DNA of 64,000 nt from Actinacidiphila guanduensis (GCF_900103985.1 NZ_FNIE01000003.1:372001-436000), one strand, 5' to 3'; shown: positions 24,929-34,164, counted from the stretch's first letter. The notes: generated from the sequence alone by a model not told the origin. Numbers and translations are program-made.

Positions 24929-26431
24929 GTGAGTGACATCCCATTCGGATTCGGCGTCCCTCCCGAGGAGCCCGAGGACGGGGACGAGGGCAAGCAGCCC
25001 GGCGACGGTCGGCCGAACCCCTTCGGCTTCGGCGGCGGCAGCCCCTTCGGCGCCGGCGGCGACAACCCGTTCGCGGCGATGTTCGGCTCCCTGAACCCCG
25101 GCGACCTCGGTGCCGCCTTCCAGCAGCTCGGCCAGATGCTCTCCTACGAGGGCGGGCCGGTGAACTGGGACATGGCCAAGGACATCGCCCGCCAGACCGT
25201 CGCCCAGGGCACCCCCGACGGCGTCAAGGACGCCAGCGTCGGCCGCGCCGACCGCGACTGGATCGCCGAGGCCGTGCGCCTGGCCGACCTGTGGCTGGAC
25301 GGCGTGACGTCCCTGCCCTCCGGCGCCAACACCGCGGTGGCCTGGAGCCGCGCGGAGTGGGTCGAGGCCACCCTGCCCGTGTGGCGCGATCTGGTGGACC
25401 CGGTCGCCGAGCGCGTGGCCGGCGCCATGGGGGACGTGCTGCCCGAGGAGATGCAGGCCGTCTCCGGTCCCCTGCTCGGCATGATGCGCTCCATGGGCGG
25501 CGCGATGTTCGGCTCCCAGATCGGCCAGGCGCTGGGCACCCTGGCCGGCGAGGTGGTCGGCTCCAGCGACGTCGGCCTGCCGCTCGCCCCCGCCGGAAAG
25601 GCGGCGCTGCTGCCGGCGAACGTGGCGGCGTTCGGCAAGGACCTGGGCATCCCGCAGGAGGAGGTCCGGCTCTACCTGGCGCTGCGCGAGGCCGCCCACC
25701 AGCGGCTCTTCGCCCACGTGCCCTGGCTGCGGGCCCACCTCTTCGGCGCCGTCGAGGGCTACGCCCGCGGCATCAAGGTGGACACCGCGCGCCTGGAGGA
25801 GGCGGTGGGCCAGCTCGACCCCACACAGCCCGAGCAGTTGCAGGAGGCGCTGCAGCAGGGCATGTTCCAGCCGGAGGACACTCCGGCGCAGAAGCAGGCC
25901 CTGGCCCGTCTCGAGACGGCCCTGGCGCTCGTGGAGGGCTGGGTGGACGCGGTCGTGCACGCGGCCGCCGCCCCGCACCTGCCCTCGGCAGCCGCGCTGC
26001 GTGAGACCCTGCGCCGCCGCCGCGCCACCGGCGGCCCGGCTGAGCAGACCTTCGCCACCCTCATCGGCCTGGAGCTGCGCCCGCGCCGGCTGCGCGACGC
26101 CTCCCGGCTGTGGGCCTCGCTCACCGACGCCCGGGGCATGGAGGGGCGCGACGCCCTGTGGGCGCACCCGGACATGCTGCCGACGGCGGCCGACCTGGAC
26201 GACCCGGACGGCTTCGTCCACCGCGACGCCCTGGACTTCTCCGAGCTGGACCGCATCCTGGGCGAGGCGGCCGGCGGCGCAGAAGCCGACACGAAGGGGC
26301 CGGACCTCACCAAGGGCGGCGGGCAGGGCACCGAGGACGCCGGCCCTGAGGACACCGGCAAGCACCCAGGCGGCGAGGAGAGCGGCCCGGACAGCGGCGA
26401 GGACGGGCAGAACGGCGACAGCGGCAGGTGA
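24929..26431 (+). CDS. Zincin-like protein (DUF2342/Zincin_2)
   Basis: A 500-residue protein of the actinobacterial Zincin_2 family, often annotated as zinc-dependent metalloprotease or as F420-biosynthesis-associated. Landmarks: a Gly/Pro/Phe-rich N-terminus (PFGFGGGSPFG), NWDMAKDIARQ, ADLWLDGVTSLPSG, SQIGQALGTLAGEVVGSSDV and LREAAHQRLFAHVPWLRAH, where the ExxH forms the presumed metal site. The C-terminal 70 residues are acidic and disordered. The start is GTG at 24929 after GAGGAATCCC. The Nudix gene begins within its stop codon (GTGA), so they are coupled. Enzyme activity is not established to my knowledge. Confidence 0.88.
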   Translation: MSDIPFGFGVPPEEPEDGDEGKQPGDGRPNPFGFGGGSPFGAGGDNPFAAMFGSLNPGDLGAAFQQLGQMLSYEGGPVNWDMAKDIARQTVAQGTPDGVKDASVGRADRDWIAEAVRLADLWLDGVTSLPSGANTAVAWSRAEWVEATLPVWRDLVDPVAERVAGAMGDVLPEEMQAVSGPLLGMMRSMGGAMFGSQIGQALGTLAGEVVGSSDVGLPLAPAGKAALLPANVAAFGKDLGIPQEEVRLYLALREAAHQRLFAHVPWLRAHLFGAVEGYARGIKVDTARLEEAVGQLDPTQPEQLQEALQQGMFQPEDTPAQKQALARLETALALVEGWVDAVVHAAAAPHLPSAAALRETLRRRRATGGPAEQTFATLIGLELRPRRLRDASRLWASLTDARGMEGRDALWAHPDMLPTAADLDDPDGFVHRDALDFSELDRILGEAAGGAEADTKGPDLTKGGGQGTEDAGPEDTGKHPGGEESGPDSGEDGQNGDSGR

Positions 26432-26958
26432 GCGCACTCCACCAGGACGCCGTCGGCGTCCTCACGGGCTGGCACGCGCCCGACACCGGCCAGGACCGCC
26501 TGCGCCAGGAATACCTGGAGCACCTGGCCGGCCACCCCGACGGCATGTGGAAGGCGTGCAAGGACGGCCACCTCACCGGCAGCGTGCTGATCCTGGACGC
26601 CGCTAGGGAGCGGGTGCTGCTCACCCTGCACGCCAAGCTGCGCATGTGGCTGCAGACCGGCGGCCACTGCAAGCCGCAGGACGAGGCGCTGGCGGCCGCG
26701 GCCCTGCGCGAGGGCGTCGAGGAGTCCGGCATCGCGGACCTGGAGCTGCTGGTGCCGGGCCCTGTGCAGCTGGACCGTCACCTGACGCCCTGTGCCTGGC
26801 ATCTGGACGTCCAGTACGCGGCAGTGGCCCCGCAGGGAGCGGTGGAGGCCGTCAGCGAGGAGTCGCTGGCGCTGCGCTGGTTCACCTTCCCGGAAGTGGC
26901 CGAGGTCGCCGACGGCTCGGTCACGGCGCTGCTCGCCCGCACCCGGATGCTCCTCTGA
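26428..26958 (+). CDS. Nudix hydrolase
   Basis: A 176-residue protein with a Nudix fold. The box is seen as GHCKPQDE...LREGVEESGI (G-x6-E-x7-REGVEExGI), one residue longer than the standard first spacer. The GTG at 26428 overlaps the zincin stop by four bases, so translation is coupled. The substrate is unknown; housekeeping or nucleotide clean-up is likely. No terminator was identified in the 140-bp convergent gap that follows. Confidence 0.88.
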   Translation: MSALHQDAVGVLTGWHAPDTGQDRLRQEYLEHLAGHPDGMWKACKDGHLTGSVLILDAARERVLLTLHAKLRMWLQTGGHCKPQDEALAAAALREGVEESGIADLELLVPGPVQLDRHLTPCAWHLDVQYAAVAPQGAVEAVSEESLALRWFTFPEVAEVADGSVTALLARTRMLL

Positions 26959-27100
26959 GGCGCCCTGGCGGCCGGCCCCGCCGCCATGGCGGCGGACCCT
27001 GAGCAGAGGTGAGCCCCGCGCGCGGATGCGGACGGGGGCTCCCTGCGTGAGGCGGCCTCCCTGCGTGCGGTGGGCGCGCGGGCGGTGGGCGCTGGGGGCG

Positions 27101-27862
27101 TCAACGCCCCCAGACGTTGCCCTGGTTGCTCCCGCGGACGCCCTGGGGCCCGAGGCCGTACTGCGCGCGCAGGCCGTGCAGGTCGAGGTTCTGCGGCGGC
27201 ATGAGCTCGCTGGGCTGCACGAGCACGTAGCCCTGCCCGACGAAGTTCAGCTCCCAGCCCTCGCCGGTGTTGCCGCGCCGGCGGAACACCGAGGAACTGC
27301 TCGTCTGCGCCTGCATCTGCACCCGCAGCGACGTCGACCAGGCCACCACGGCATCGGCGTCGCAGGAGACGTACTTGTCGGGCGTGACGGGGAGCATCAG
27401 CGGCTTGCCCGAGGTCATCAGGGCGACCTTGCCGCTGCCCGCGATGGCGACGTTGTACTGCCCGGTGCCCGACAGGCCGTAGAGGCTGTCGACCGCGATC
27501 ACGTCCCAGTGCAGCCCGGAGTCGAGCGCGAGGACGTAGGCGCTGTCGACGGTGAGCCCCTCGTGGTCGACGTCCAGGATGTGGATCTGCTGGGCGAGGT
27601 TGGCGAGGTAGACGGTGCCCTGGCCGGAGCAGCGCATCAGGTCCAGCGCCTCCCCGGTGTGCCGCCGGGCGGCGCGCTGGTGGCGGGACTGGTACTCCCC
27701 GTCGAACTCGATCATCCCCTGGTAGGCGACCATCGAGCCCTTGCGGGCGAGGCAGTCGGGGCCGGTGTTGCCGTCCAGCCGGACCCGCAGCAGGTAGGAG
27801 TTCTGCAGGCTGTAGTGGTCCTGGTTCTGGACCTCGGTGTAGGCGAAAAGCGGGCTCTGCAT
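27101..27862 (-). CDS. AIM24-family protein (third gene of the operon)
   Basis: A 253-residue beta-rich protein of the AIM24 family (DUF124-like beta-helix). Landmarks: CLARKGSMVAYQGMIEF, GEALDLMRCSGQGTVYLAN, ADAVVAWSTSLRVQ and GQGYVLVQPSEL. AIM24 is known from yeast mitochondria, but bacterial roles are unclear; scaffold or membrane-associated functions are guesses. It lies 16 bases after the second AIM24 gene, with GGGGGAACGAG before the ATG at 27862. Together with the two upstream genes it forms one operon. Confidence 0.9.
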   Translation of the reverse strand: MQSPLFAYTEVQNQDHYSLQNSYLLRVRLDGNTGPDCLARKGSMVAYQGMIEFDGEYQSRHQRAARRHTGEALDLMRCSGQGTVYLANLAQQIHILDVDHEGLTVDSAYVLALDSGLHWDVIAVDSLYGLSGTGQYNVAIAGSGKVALMTSGKPLMLPVTPDKYVSCDADAVVAWSTSLRVQMQAQTSSSSVFRRRGNTGEGWELNFVGQGYVLVQPSELMPPQNLDLHGLRAQYGLGPQGVRGSNQGNVWGR

Positions 27863-27878
27863 GGTGTCTCGTTCCCCC

Positions 27879-28562
27879 TCAGCCCCGGGCCCGGAGCCGG
27901 TCGGTGCTGTCCTCGCTGGGCTGTACGACGACGAAGCCCTGTCCGGAGAAGGCGATCTGGAACGCCTCCCCGCTGCCCCGCCCGATCAGGGACGACGCCT
28001 TGAAGCTGCGCTTGGCCTTCATCTTCAGGCCGGACGACCAGGCCACCAGGGCGTCTGGGTCCACGTAGGTCTCGTCGGCGCCCGAGCCGCAGTCGACCAC
28101 GATCGGCGTGCCGCGCGAGGTGATCGCCACCCAGCCGGTGCCGGACACCGCCACGTTGAACAGGCCCTGCCCGGCGAACTTCGCCAGTCCCTTGACCCGT
28201 TCGACGCCCCACTGCAGGTGCGCGTCGAAGGCGAGCAGGTTGGTGCCGTTGACCGACACCGACTCGTTGTTGAGGTTGAGGCAGACCACGTCGGCCCCGT
28301 AGTCGGCGAGGTAGAGCAGGCCGTCGCCGCTGCACTTCATCACCGGGGCGCTCTCGCCGGTGAGCCAGGCCGACGCCATCTGCCGCACGGCCGGCGGGTT
28401 GGGCTCGTACTGGATGAAGCCCTCGTAGGCCACCATGGAGCCGGTGCGGGCGAAGAGGTCCTGGCCGGTGGCCATGGCGACCTTGAGCATCGAGGAGCCG
28501 TGGTTCTCCATGCGCGCGGTCACCGGCTTGGGGGCGTGGCCCGCGATCATCTGCTGGTCCAT
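27879..28562 (-). CDS. AIM24-family protein (second gene of the operon)
   Basis: A 227-residue AIM24 protein (LKVAMATGQDLFARTGSMVA, LMKCSGDGLLYLADYGADV as MKCSGDGLLYLADYG, DALVAWSSGLKMKAK, GQGFVVVQPSEDS). It starts at the ATG at 28562, 6 bases after the TerD-AIM24 stop, so it is translationally coupled. The repeated family within one operon suggests hetero-oligomers of AIM24 domains. The molecular role is unknown. Confidence 0.9.
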   Translation of the reverse strand: MDQQMIAGHAPKPVTARMENHGSSMLKVAMATGQDLFARTGSMVAYEGFIQYEPNPPAVRQMASAWLTGESAPVMKCSGDGLLYLADYGADVVCLNLNNESVSVNGTNLLAFDAHLQWGVERVKGLAKFAGQGLFNVAVSGTGWVAITSRGTPIVVDCGSGADETYVDPDALVAWSSGLKMKAKRSFKASSLIGRGSGEAFQIAFSGQGFVVVQPSEDSTDRLRARG

Positions 28563-28568
28563 GGCGGG

Positions 28569-30221
28569 TCACACCTCGTAGGGCTGGACGACGATGAAGT
28601 TGCCGGGCGCGCCGCGGAACTGGAGATTCACGGTCTCGCCGCTGTGGCCCGGGTAGGCGCTCCTGCGCAGCCGCACCTGGGTGGAGACGATCACCTGGGC
28701 GCCGGCCGACCACGCCACGATGGCGTTGCTGTCGGCGTAGGTGGTGGGGGTGACCGGAAGCACCACCGGGGTGCCGTGCGTCTTGACGACGACCGTGCCG
28801 GTGCCCTGGAACTGCATGGTGTACAGGGCGCCGCCCGGGATGCCGTGCCCCTCGATCCGGCGCACCTCGTGCTGCAGGCCCTCGTCGAACGCGAGCACGT
28901 TCTCCGCGGAGACGCACAGGGCGTCGTTCTGCAGCTCGACGGGGTGCAGGTAGGCGGCGTTCTCGGCGAAGAAGACCTGGCCGCCGCCGGTGCAGCGCAT
29001 CAGCTGCATCTCCTGGCCGGTCATGGCGCCCACGACGCGGCCGCGGAACCCGGCGCCCTTGTAGGCGAACTCGACCTTGCCCTGGTAGAGCACCATGGAG
29101 CCCTGGCGGGCGAGCACGGCCTGGCCGCCGCCCTGGCCGAGGTCGGCCCGCATCATCTTCGGGTTCTGCTGCGTCCAGCGCTGCCCGGTGGGCTGCTCCC
29201 GGTACTTCTGCATGGACACCTGGATGCCGGCGCCCTGGGTGGGGGCCGCCGCGTACGAGGGTCCGGCTGCCATGGGCGGCCCGGGGGGCACCTGTTGGGC
29301 CCCGAAGGAGGGCTGCTGCGGGAAGGGCGGCGGAGTGGGCCCGCCGCCGTACGCAGGCGGGGGCGGGGGCACCGGCGGGGCGACCGGCGGCGGGACCTCG
29401 CCGAAGGGCGGTGCCTGGGCGGGCGGGGTGGCCAGTGGCGCGATCATCGTGGGCGCCTGGTGGATGGCGGGGTCGCCGGAGCCGGGCGGCGGGGTGAAGC
29501 CCTGCTGACCGGGCGCAGGCGGAGGCGGCGGCAGGGGCGGCGGGGTGGCTCCGCCACCGGGCAGGGCGAAGGAGGGGGCGGGCGCCGGGGGCGGGGTGGC
29601 CGCGGGCGGCGGTGCGAAGGCGGGGGCGGGGCCGCCGGGCGGGGGCGCGAAGCCGGGTGCGGCCTGCGGCGCGGGCTCGGCGGCGGGCTCGTCCTCGGCG
29701 ACCTCGCCGCCGAAGTTGCGCAGCAGGGCGGCCAGTCCGCCGTCGAAGCCCTGGCCGACGGCGGCGAAGCGCCACACGTCCTTGAAGTAGATGTCGGCGA
29801 GCATCACCGCGCGCTCGGTGCTGAACTCCGCGCCGGTGAAGGCGTAGCGGGCGACCTCCTCACCGCCGGCCACCAGGCGGATGTAGCCGGGGGCGACCTG
29901 GGACATCTGCCCGTCGCCGTCGATGGTCGCGGTGAAGGCGAGCTTGCGCACGGCGGTCGGGATCTTCTCCAGCGTCACCCGGAAGGACTCGGTGTCGCCG
30001 GCCTGGGGGCCCAGGAGCTGGATCGACTCCTCGGGCGACTTGGGCTGGTTGAAGAAGACGAAGTACCGGTCGTCGGAGAGCTGTTCGTCGGCGTCGAGGC
30101 CGAAGCAGCTGATGTCGAAGGTGAGACCGGGGGCGGCGATCCGGACTCCGACGTAGAGGTCCGTTCCGGCGGTGAGATCACTGATTTTGGCCTTGTGGCC
30201 GCGTTGGAACTCCCTGGCCAT
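28569..30221 (-). CDS. TerD-AIM24 fusion protein
   Basis: A 550-residue protein with three parts. Residues 1-185 are a TerD domain (MAREFQRGHKAKISDLTAGT, GLDADEQLSDDRYFVFFNQP, DIYFKDVWRFAAVGQGFDGG), a calcium-binding stress domain of tellurite/stress operons. Residues of about 190-325 are a Pro/Ala/Gly-rich linker. The C-terminal 225 residues are an AIM24 domain (GQAVLARQGSMVLYQGKVEF, MRCTGGGQVFFAEN, NAIVAWSAGAQVIV). I start it at the ATG at 30221, typical of TerD; an ATG at 30239 is possible. It heads the three-gene operon. Confidence 0.92.
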   Translation of the reverse strand: MAREFQRGHKAKISDLTAGTDLYVGVRIAAPGLTFDISCFGLDADEQLSDDRYFVFFNQPKSPEESIQLLGPQAGDTESFRVTLEKIPTAVRKLAFTATIDGDGQMSQVAPGYIRLVAGGEEVARYAFTGAEFSTERAVMLADIYFKDVWRFAAVGQGFDGGLAALLRNFGGEVAEDEPAAEPAPQAAPGFAPPPGGPAPAFAPPPAATPPPAPAPSFALPGGGATPPPLPPPPPAPGQQGFTPPPGSGDPAIHQAPTMIAPLATPPAQAPPFGEVPPPVAPPVPPPPPAYGGGPTPPPFPQQPSFGAQQVPPGPPMAAGPSYAAAPTQGAGIQVSMQKYREQPTGQRWTQQNPKMMRADLGQGGGQAVLARQGSMVLYQGKVEFAYKGAGFRGRVVGAMTGQEMQLMRCTGGGQVFFAENAAYLHPVELQNDALCVSAENVLAFDEGLQHEVRRIEGHGIPGGALYTMQFQGTGTVVVKTHGTPVVLPVTPTTYADSNAIVAWSAGAQVIVSTQVRLRRSAYPGHSGETVNLQFRGAPGNFIVVQPYEV

Positions 30222-30434
30222 GGTGCGACCGTCCCCCATCCCGCTCGTGCTGGCGCTTTGCTCGTGCGCGGCCCGCCGCGGTGTGCCCGCGCCGGTTCCG
30301 CGTCGTCCGGGTGCGTTGCGTCAGGCTAACCGGTCGGTGTGGGCGGGGCCATCTCTGCTCCGTACCGGGCGTGTAGCAGAGCAGAACGGGACGTGAGGGG
30401 CGCGGGGGACGGCGGGCCGGGCCCGGCCGCGGGG

Positions 30435-31025
30435 TCAGTCCCCGTGCGGGGCGGGCGGGTTGGGCAGGCGGCCGGCGGCGACGACGCCTTCCAGGAAGCC
30501 GCGGGCCCGCTCGGTGCGCGGGTAGTTCTCCAGCAGTTTCCAGAACCGCGGGCCGTGTCCGGGCACCAGCAGGTGGGCCAGTTCGTGCAGCAGCACATAG
30601 TCGATGACGTACTCGGGCATGCCCTGCAGGCGGTGGGAGAGACGGATGCTGCCCTCGGCGGGGGTGCACGAGCCCCAGCGGGAGTTCTGGTTGGTGACCC
30701 AGCGGACGGTGTCGGGCACGGCCCGGCCCTGCAGGTACTGCTCGGACAGCCGCTCGGCGCGGGCGGCCAGTTCGTCGTCGCCGGGCATCCGCCGGCTCTC
30801 CTGGGCGGCGAGCTTGTCCAGCATCACCGTCACCCAGCGCTTCTCCTCGGCCGCCGACATGCGCGCGGGGATCAGCACGATGGTGCGGTCGCCCTCGCGG
30901 TAGGCGGACACGGTCCGTCGCCGACGGGCGCTGCGGCGGACCTCGACCGGCCCTCCGGCACCGCTGCGGACACCCCGAGCGGGCGGATCTGCGAGGTCAC
31001 GGGCATGGGCGGGATCGGCGGACAC
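30435..31025 (-). CDS. YgjP-like (DUF45, M48-type) metallopeptidase
   Basis: A 196-residue cytosolic protein with the SprT/YgjP fold: NQNSRWGSCTPAEGSIRLSH and YVLLHELAHLLVPGHGPRFW, in which HELAH is the zinc site. Relatives are WSS1/SprT-type proteases that can cut DNA-protein crosslinks, so a link with the DNA-repair genes nearby is possible but unproven. The start is GTG at 31025. It is divergent from the ThiF-like gene; a TTATCCACA box lies between them. Confidence 0.88.
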   Translation of the reverse strand: MSADPAHARDLADPPARGVRSGAGGPVEVRRSARRRRTVSAYREGDRTIVLIPARMSAAEEKRWVTVMLDKLAAQESRRMPGDDELAARAERLSEQYLQGRAVPDTVRWVTNQNSRWGSCTPAEGSIRLSHRLQGMPEYVIDYVLLHELAHLLVPGHGPRFWKLLENYPRTERARGFLEGVVAAGRLPNPPAPHGD

Positions 31026-31130
31026 GCCTCGACGTTACCGGCTGGCGGTACGGGAAGTCCCGCCTCGCGGCCGGATGACGCAGGAATCACCTCGCTTCAT
31101 ACGCATATTGAACGACTGACCCTCACAACC

Positions 31131-31139
31131 TGTGGATAA
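31131..31139 (-). promoter_or_regulatory. Perfect DnaA-box match (TTATCCACA)
   Basis: TGTGGATAA on the plus strand is the complement of TTATCCACA, the E. coli consensus DnaA box. It lies in the 242-bp divergent gap between the YgjP-like gene and the ThiF-like gene. A single box of this length can occur by chance in A+T-richer intergenic DNA, but two more lie near other repair genes. Confidence 0.45.
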
Positions 31140-31267
31140 CTTTCGCGGCGGATCGGCGATCTCGGGCATGGTGGATCTGTCGCTCACGGAGAGTGACGGA
31201 TCTGCCGGCCGTACGTGCCTCGCGTGCTGTCCGGGCAGGTTCCGCGATGCCGGACGGAGGCAGGGCC

Positions 31268-32740
31268 ATGCGACCGATGGTGAAGGGCGCGCTGCGGCGC
31301 AGCTGGCGGGACCAGGAGTGCGTGCAGTTCGGGGTGGACCCGGAGCACGCGGTGGTGATGGACCCGGTGGACGGGCCGGCGGCGGCCTTCCTCGGGCTGC
31401 TGGACGGCACGCGCGGCGGGGAGACGCTGATGCGCGAGGCCGCGGCGCTCGGCATGGACCCGGACCGGGTCCGGCGGCTGCTGGCGATGCTCGCGCAGGG
31501 CGGCGTGCTGGACGACGCGGCGGCGCACGCCGAGCTGGCCGCCCTCCACCGCCGCGGCGACGTGCTGGACCGGTTGCGGCCCGACCTCGCCGCCCTCTCG
31601 GTGGTGCACCGGCCGCCCGGCGCGGCGCCCGCCCGGATGCGGGAGCGGGGCGCCTCGCGGGTGCGGGTGGCCGGCGCCGGGCGCGTGGGCACGGCGCTCG
31701 CCGCGGTGCTGGCGGCGGCCGGGGTGGGCGCGGTGGACGTGGTGGACACCGGCCGCGTCGAGCCGTGGGACGTGGCGCCGGCCGGCTTCCCGGCCGAGCA
31801 GGTGGGCGAGCGGCGGGACGCGGCGGCCCGGGGCGTGGTGCGCAGGGCGTCCGGCGGCCGGGCCGGACCGCAGGGCGAGCAGCGGTGCCGGCCGTGGTCC
31901 CCCGGTGGCGGGGGCCGCCCGCGGGCGACGCCCTGCGGCGGCGGAGACGGGGGCGCGGACGAGGGATCGGCGCCGCCGGGGACTGCGGGGGTGCCGGGCT
32001 CCACGGGCTCGGCGGGCCCATTGGGCTCGGTGGGCTCGGCGGTACCGGCCGGGCGGGCCGGCGACCGTTCGGTGACGGTGATCGTCCCGCGGGACGGGCT
32101 GGCGGCCTACGTACCGGACGTGGCGCACGCGAGGCGGCTGGTCGCCTCGGGTGTGGTGCACCTCTACGCCGGGGTGCTGGAGGGCACCGGGTTCGTGGGC
32201 CCGCTGGTGGTGCCCGGGCGCACCGCGTGCGGGGAGTGCCTGGCGCTGGCGCTCGCCGACCGGGACCCGGCGCTGCCGCGGGTGCTGGCGCAGCTGCGGT
32301 CCGGCCGGCAGCCGGCGGTCCCGGCGTGCGACGTCGCGCTGGCCACCGCGGTGGCGGGGATCGCCGCGGGCCATGTCCTCGCCCGGCTGGACGGCCGGGT
32401 GCCGCCGAGCGCGGGCGCCCGGGTGGAGCTGTCCCAGGCGAGGCTGTCCACCTATGTACGGGCGCTGCCCCCCGATCCGCGCTGCGAGTGCGGCGCGGCC
32501 GCCCGTCAGGCCGCGGCGGCGGGCGCGGGTGCGGCTGGGGCCCGCTGGGAATGCGCGGGTGCGGGGGCCGGTGCGGGCCGCGGGGACGGCGCGGGTGCGG
32601 ACAAGGGTGACGGCGGGGACGCGGCCGCAGGGCCGGAGGAGGGGTCGGCGGGAACCCGTGGCGGTCTCCGGGGTGGTGCGCGAGCGGGGGGAGGCACAAT
32701 GGCCATGGAACCGACGGGAAATGAGGGGGCGCATGTCTGA
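31268..32740 (+). CDS. Orphan ThiF/E1-like protein of the RiPP cyclodehydratase type
   Basis: A 490-residue protein. Residues of about 10-80 look like a winged-helix peptide-recognition (RRE/PqqD-like) region (DPVDGPAAAFLGLLDGTRGG). Then an E1-like Rossmann domain (VAGAGRVGTALAAVLAAAGV, VDTGRVEPWDV) interrupted by a Gly-rich insert, and a C-terminal part with GPLVVPGRTACGECLALALA and CECG, as in the leader-binding E1-like subunit of azol(in)e-peptide synthesis. No YcaO, dehydrogenase or precursor gene is nearby. The start is the ATG at 31268 after ACGGAGGCAGG. The stop overlaps the ABC1 kinase start by 8 bases. Confidence 0.82.
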   Translation: MRPMVKGALRRSWRDQECVQFGVDPEHAVVMDPVDGPAAAFLGLLDGTRGGETLMREAAALGMDPDRVRRLLAMLAQGGVLDDAAAHAELAALHRRGDVLDRLRPDLAALSVVHRPPGAAPARMRERGASRVRVAGAGRVGTALAAVLAAAGVGAVDVVDTGRVEPWDVAPAGFPAEQVGERRDAAARGVVRRASGGRAGPQGEQRCRPWSPGGGGRPRATPCGGGDGGADEGSAPPGTAGVPGSTGSAGPLGSVGSAVPAGRAGDRSVTVIVPRDGLAAYVPDVAHARRLVASGVVHLYAGVLEGTGFVGPLVVPGRTACGECLALALADRDPALPRVLAQLRSGRQPAVPACDVALATAVAGIAAGHVLARLDGRVPPSAGARVELSQARLSTYVRALPPDPRCECGAAARQAAAAGAGAAGARWECAGAGAGAGRGDGAGADKGDGGDAAAGPEEGSAGTRGGLRGGARAGGGTMAMEPTGNEGAHV

Positions 32741-34097
32741 TCTTCCGCGCAAGGCGGTGACCCGCACCGCGAAGCTGGCCGCGCTTCCTCTCGGCTTCGC
32801 CGGGCGGGCGACGCTGGGGTTGGGCAAGCGGCTGGGCGGCCGCCCGGCCGACGAGGTCGCGACCGAACTGCAGGAGCGCACCGCGGAGCAGCTGTTCAAG
32901 GTGCTCGGTGAGCTCAAGGGCGGGGCGATGAAGTTCGGCCAGGCCCTGTCGGTCTTCGAGTCGGCGCTGCCGGAGGACGTGGCGAGCCCGTACCGGGCGG
33001 CGCTCACCAAGCTCCAGGAGGCCGCCCCGCCGATGCCGGCCCGCACCGTGCACCGGGTGCTCGCCGAGCGGCTGGGTCCGGACTGGCGCTCGCTGTTCGC
33101 GGAGTTCGAGGACGCCCCGGCGGCCGCCGCCTCGATCGGGCAGGTGCACCGGGGGGTGTGGAGCGACGGCCGCAAGGTGGCGGTGAAGGTCCAGTATCCG
33201 GGTGCGGGCGACGCCCTGCTGTCGGACCTGGCGCAGTTGGGGCGGGTGGCGCGGCTGTTCGGCCCGCTGGTGCCGGGGATGGACGTCAAGCCGCTGCTGG
33301 CCGAGCTGCGCGAGCGGGTGGCCGAGGAGCTGGACTACGCCCTGGAGGCGAAGGCGCAGCACATCCACGCCGAGGAGTTCGCGGGCGACCCGGACATCGA
33401 GGTGCCGGACGTGGTGCACCAGGCCGACCAGGTGCTCGTGACCGAGTGGATGGACGGGGTGCCGCTGTCGGAGGTGATCTCCGGCGGGGACCAGGAGATG
33501 CGCGACCGGGCCGGTCAGCTGCTCGCGCACTTCCTGTTCGCCGGGCCCGCCCGCACCGGTCTGCTGCACGCCGACCCGCATCCCGGCAACTTCCGGCTGC
33601 TGACCGACGACGGTCCAGCCTCGGGCTGGCGGCTGGGCGTGCTGGACTTCGGCACGGTGGACCGGCTGCCCGAGGGCCTGCCGCTGCCGATCGGCAACGC
33701 GCTGCGGCTGGCACTGGAGGGCGACGCCGAGCAGGTGTACCGGATGCTGCGCGAGGAGGGCTTCGTCAAGCCGACGATCCAGCTGGACGCGGACGCCGTG
33801 CTGGACTACCTGCTGCCGATCATCGAGCCGGCCGGGCGGGAGGAGTTCCCGTTCGACCGTGCGTGGATGCGGGCGCAGGCGGCCCGGATCGCCGATCCGC
33901 GCTCGCCCGCGCACCAGTTGGGCAAGCAGCTCAACCTGCCGCCGTCGTACCTGCTGATCCACCGCGTGACGCTGAGCACCGTCGGGGTGCTGTGCCAGCT
34001 GAACGCGACGGTGCGGCTGCGCGCGGAGCTGCAGGCGTGGCTGCCCGGCTTCGATCCCGAGGGCGGCGGGCCGCAGGAGGACGCCGGCTCGGCGTGA
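32733..34097 (+). CDS. ABC1/UbiB-family atypical kinase
   Basis: A 454-residue ABC1 (ADCK/UbiB) protein kinase-like ATPase. Landmarks: KFGQALSVFESALPED (the KxGQ motif), AAASIGQVHRGVWSDGRKVA (Ala-rich loop and Lys region, VAVKVQYPG), HADPHPGNFRLL (catalytic loop) and LDFGTVDRLP (DFG). Substrates are lipids or isoprenoid-linked in known members; in mycobacteria the homologue lies next to whiB7. The ATG at 32733 is within the end of the ThiF-like gene, so the two are coupled. A hairpin, CGCCGGCTC/GAGCCGGCG, spans its stop codon (34082-34104). Confidence 0.93.
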   Translation: MSDLPRKAVTRTAKLAALPLGFAGRATLGLGKRLGGRPADEVATELQERTAEQLFKVLGELKGGAMKFGQALSVFESALPEDVASPYRAALTKLQEAAPPMPARTVHRVLAERLGPDWRSLFAEFEDAPAAAASIGQVHRGVWSDGRKVAVKVQYPGAGDALLSDLAQLGRVARLFGPLVPGMDVKPLLAELRERVAEELDYALEAKAQHIHAEEFAGDPDIEVPDVVHQADQVLVTEWMDGVPLSEVISGGDQEMRDRAGQLLAHFLFAGPARTGLLHADPHPGNFRLLTDDGPASGWRLGVLDFGTVDRLPEGLPLPIGNALRLALEGDAEQVYRMLREEGFVKPTIQLDADAVLDYLLPIIEPAGREEFPFDRAWMRAQAARIADPRSPAHQLGKQLNLPPSYLLIHRVTLSTVGVLCQLNATVRLRAELQAWLPGFDPEGGGPQEDAGSA

Positions 34098-34104
34098 GCC
34101 GGCG
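34082..34104 (+). terminator. Hairpin spanning the ABC1 kinase stop
   Basis: CGCCGGCTC (34082-34090) pairs with GAGCCGGCG (34096-34104), a 9-bp stem with a 5-base loop containing part of the TGA stop. Likely terminates or stabilises the ThiF-ABC1 transcript. Confidence 0.45.
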
Positions 34105-34164
34105 GCTCGGCGCGAGCGGGCTAGGCACTTTGCGGCTGCGGCAGGTCCCGGCTCGCCGGCGGGG

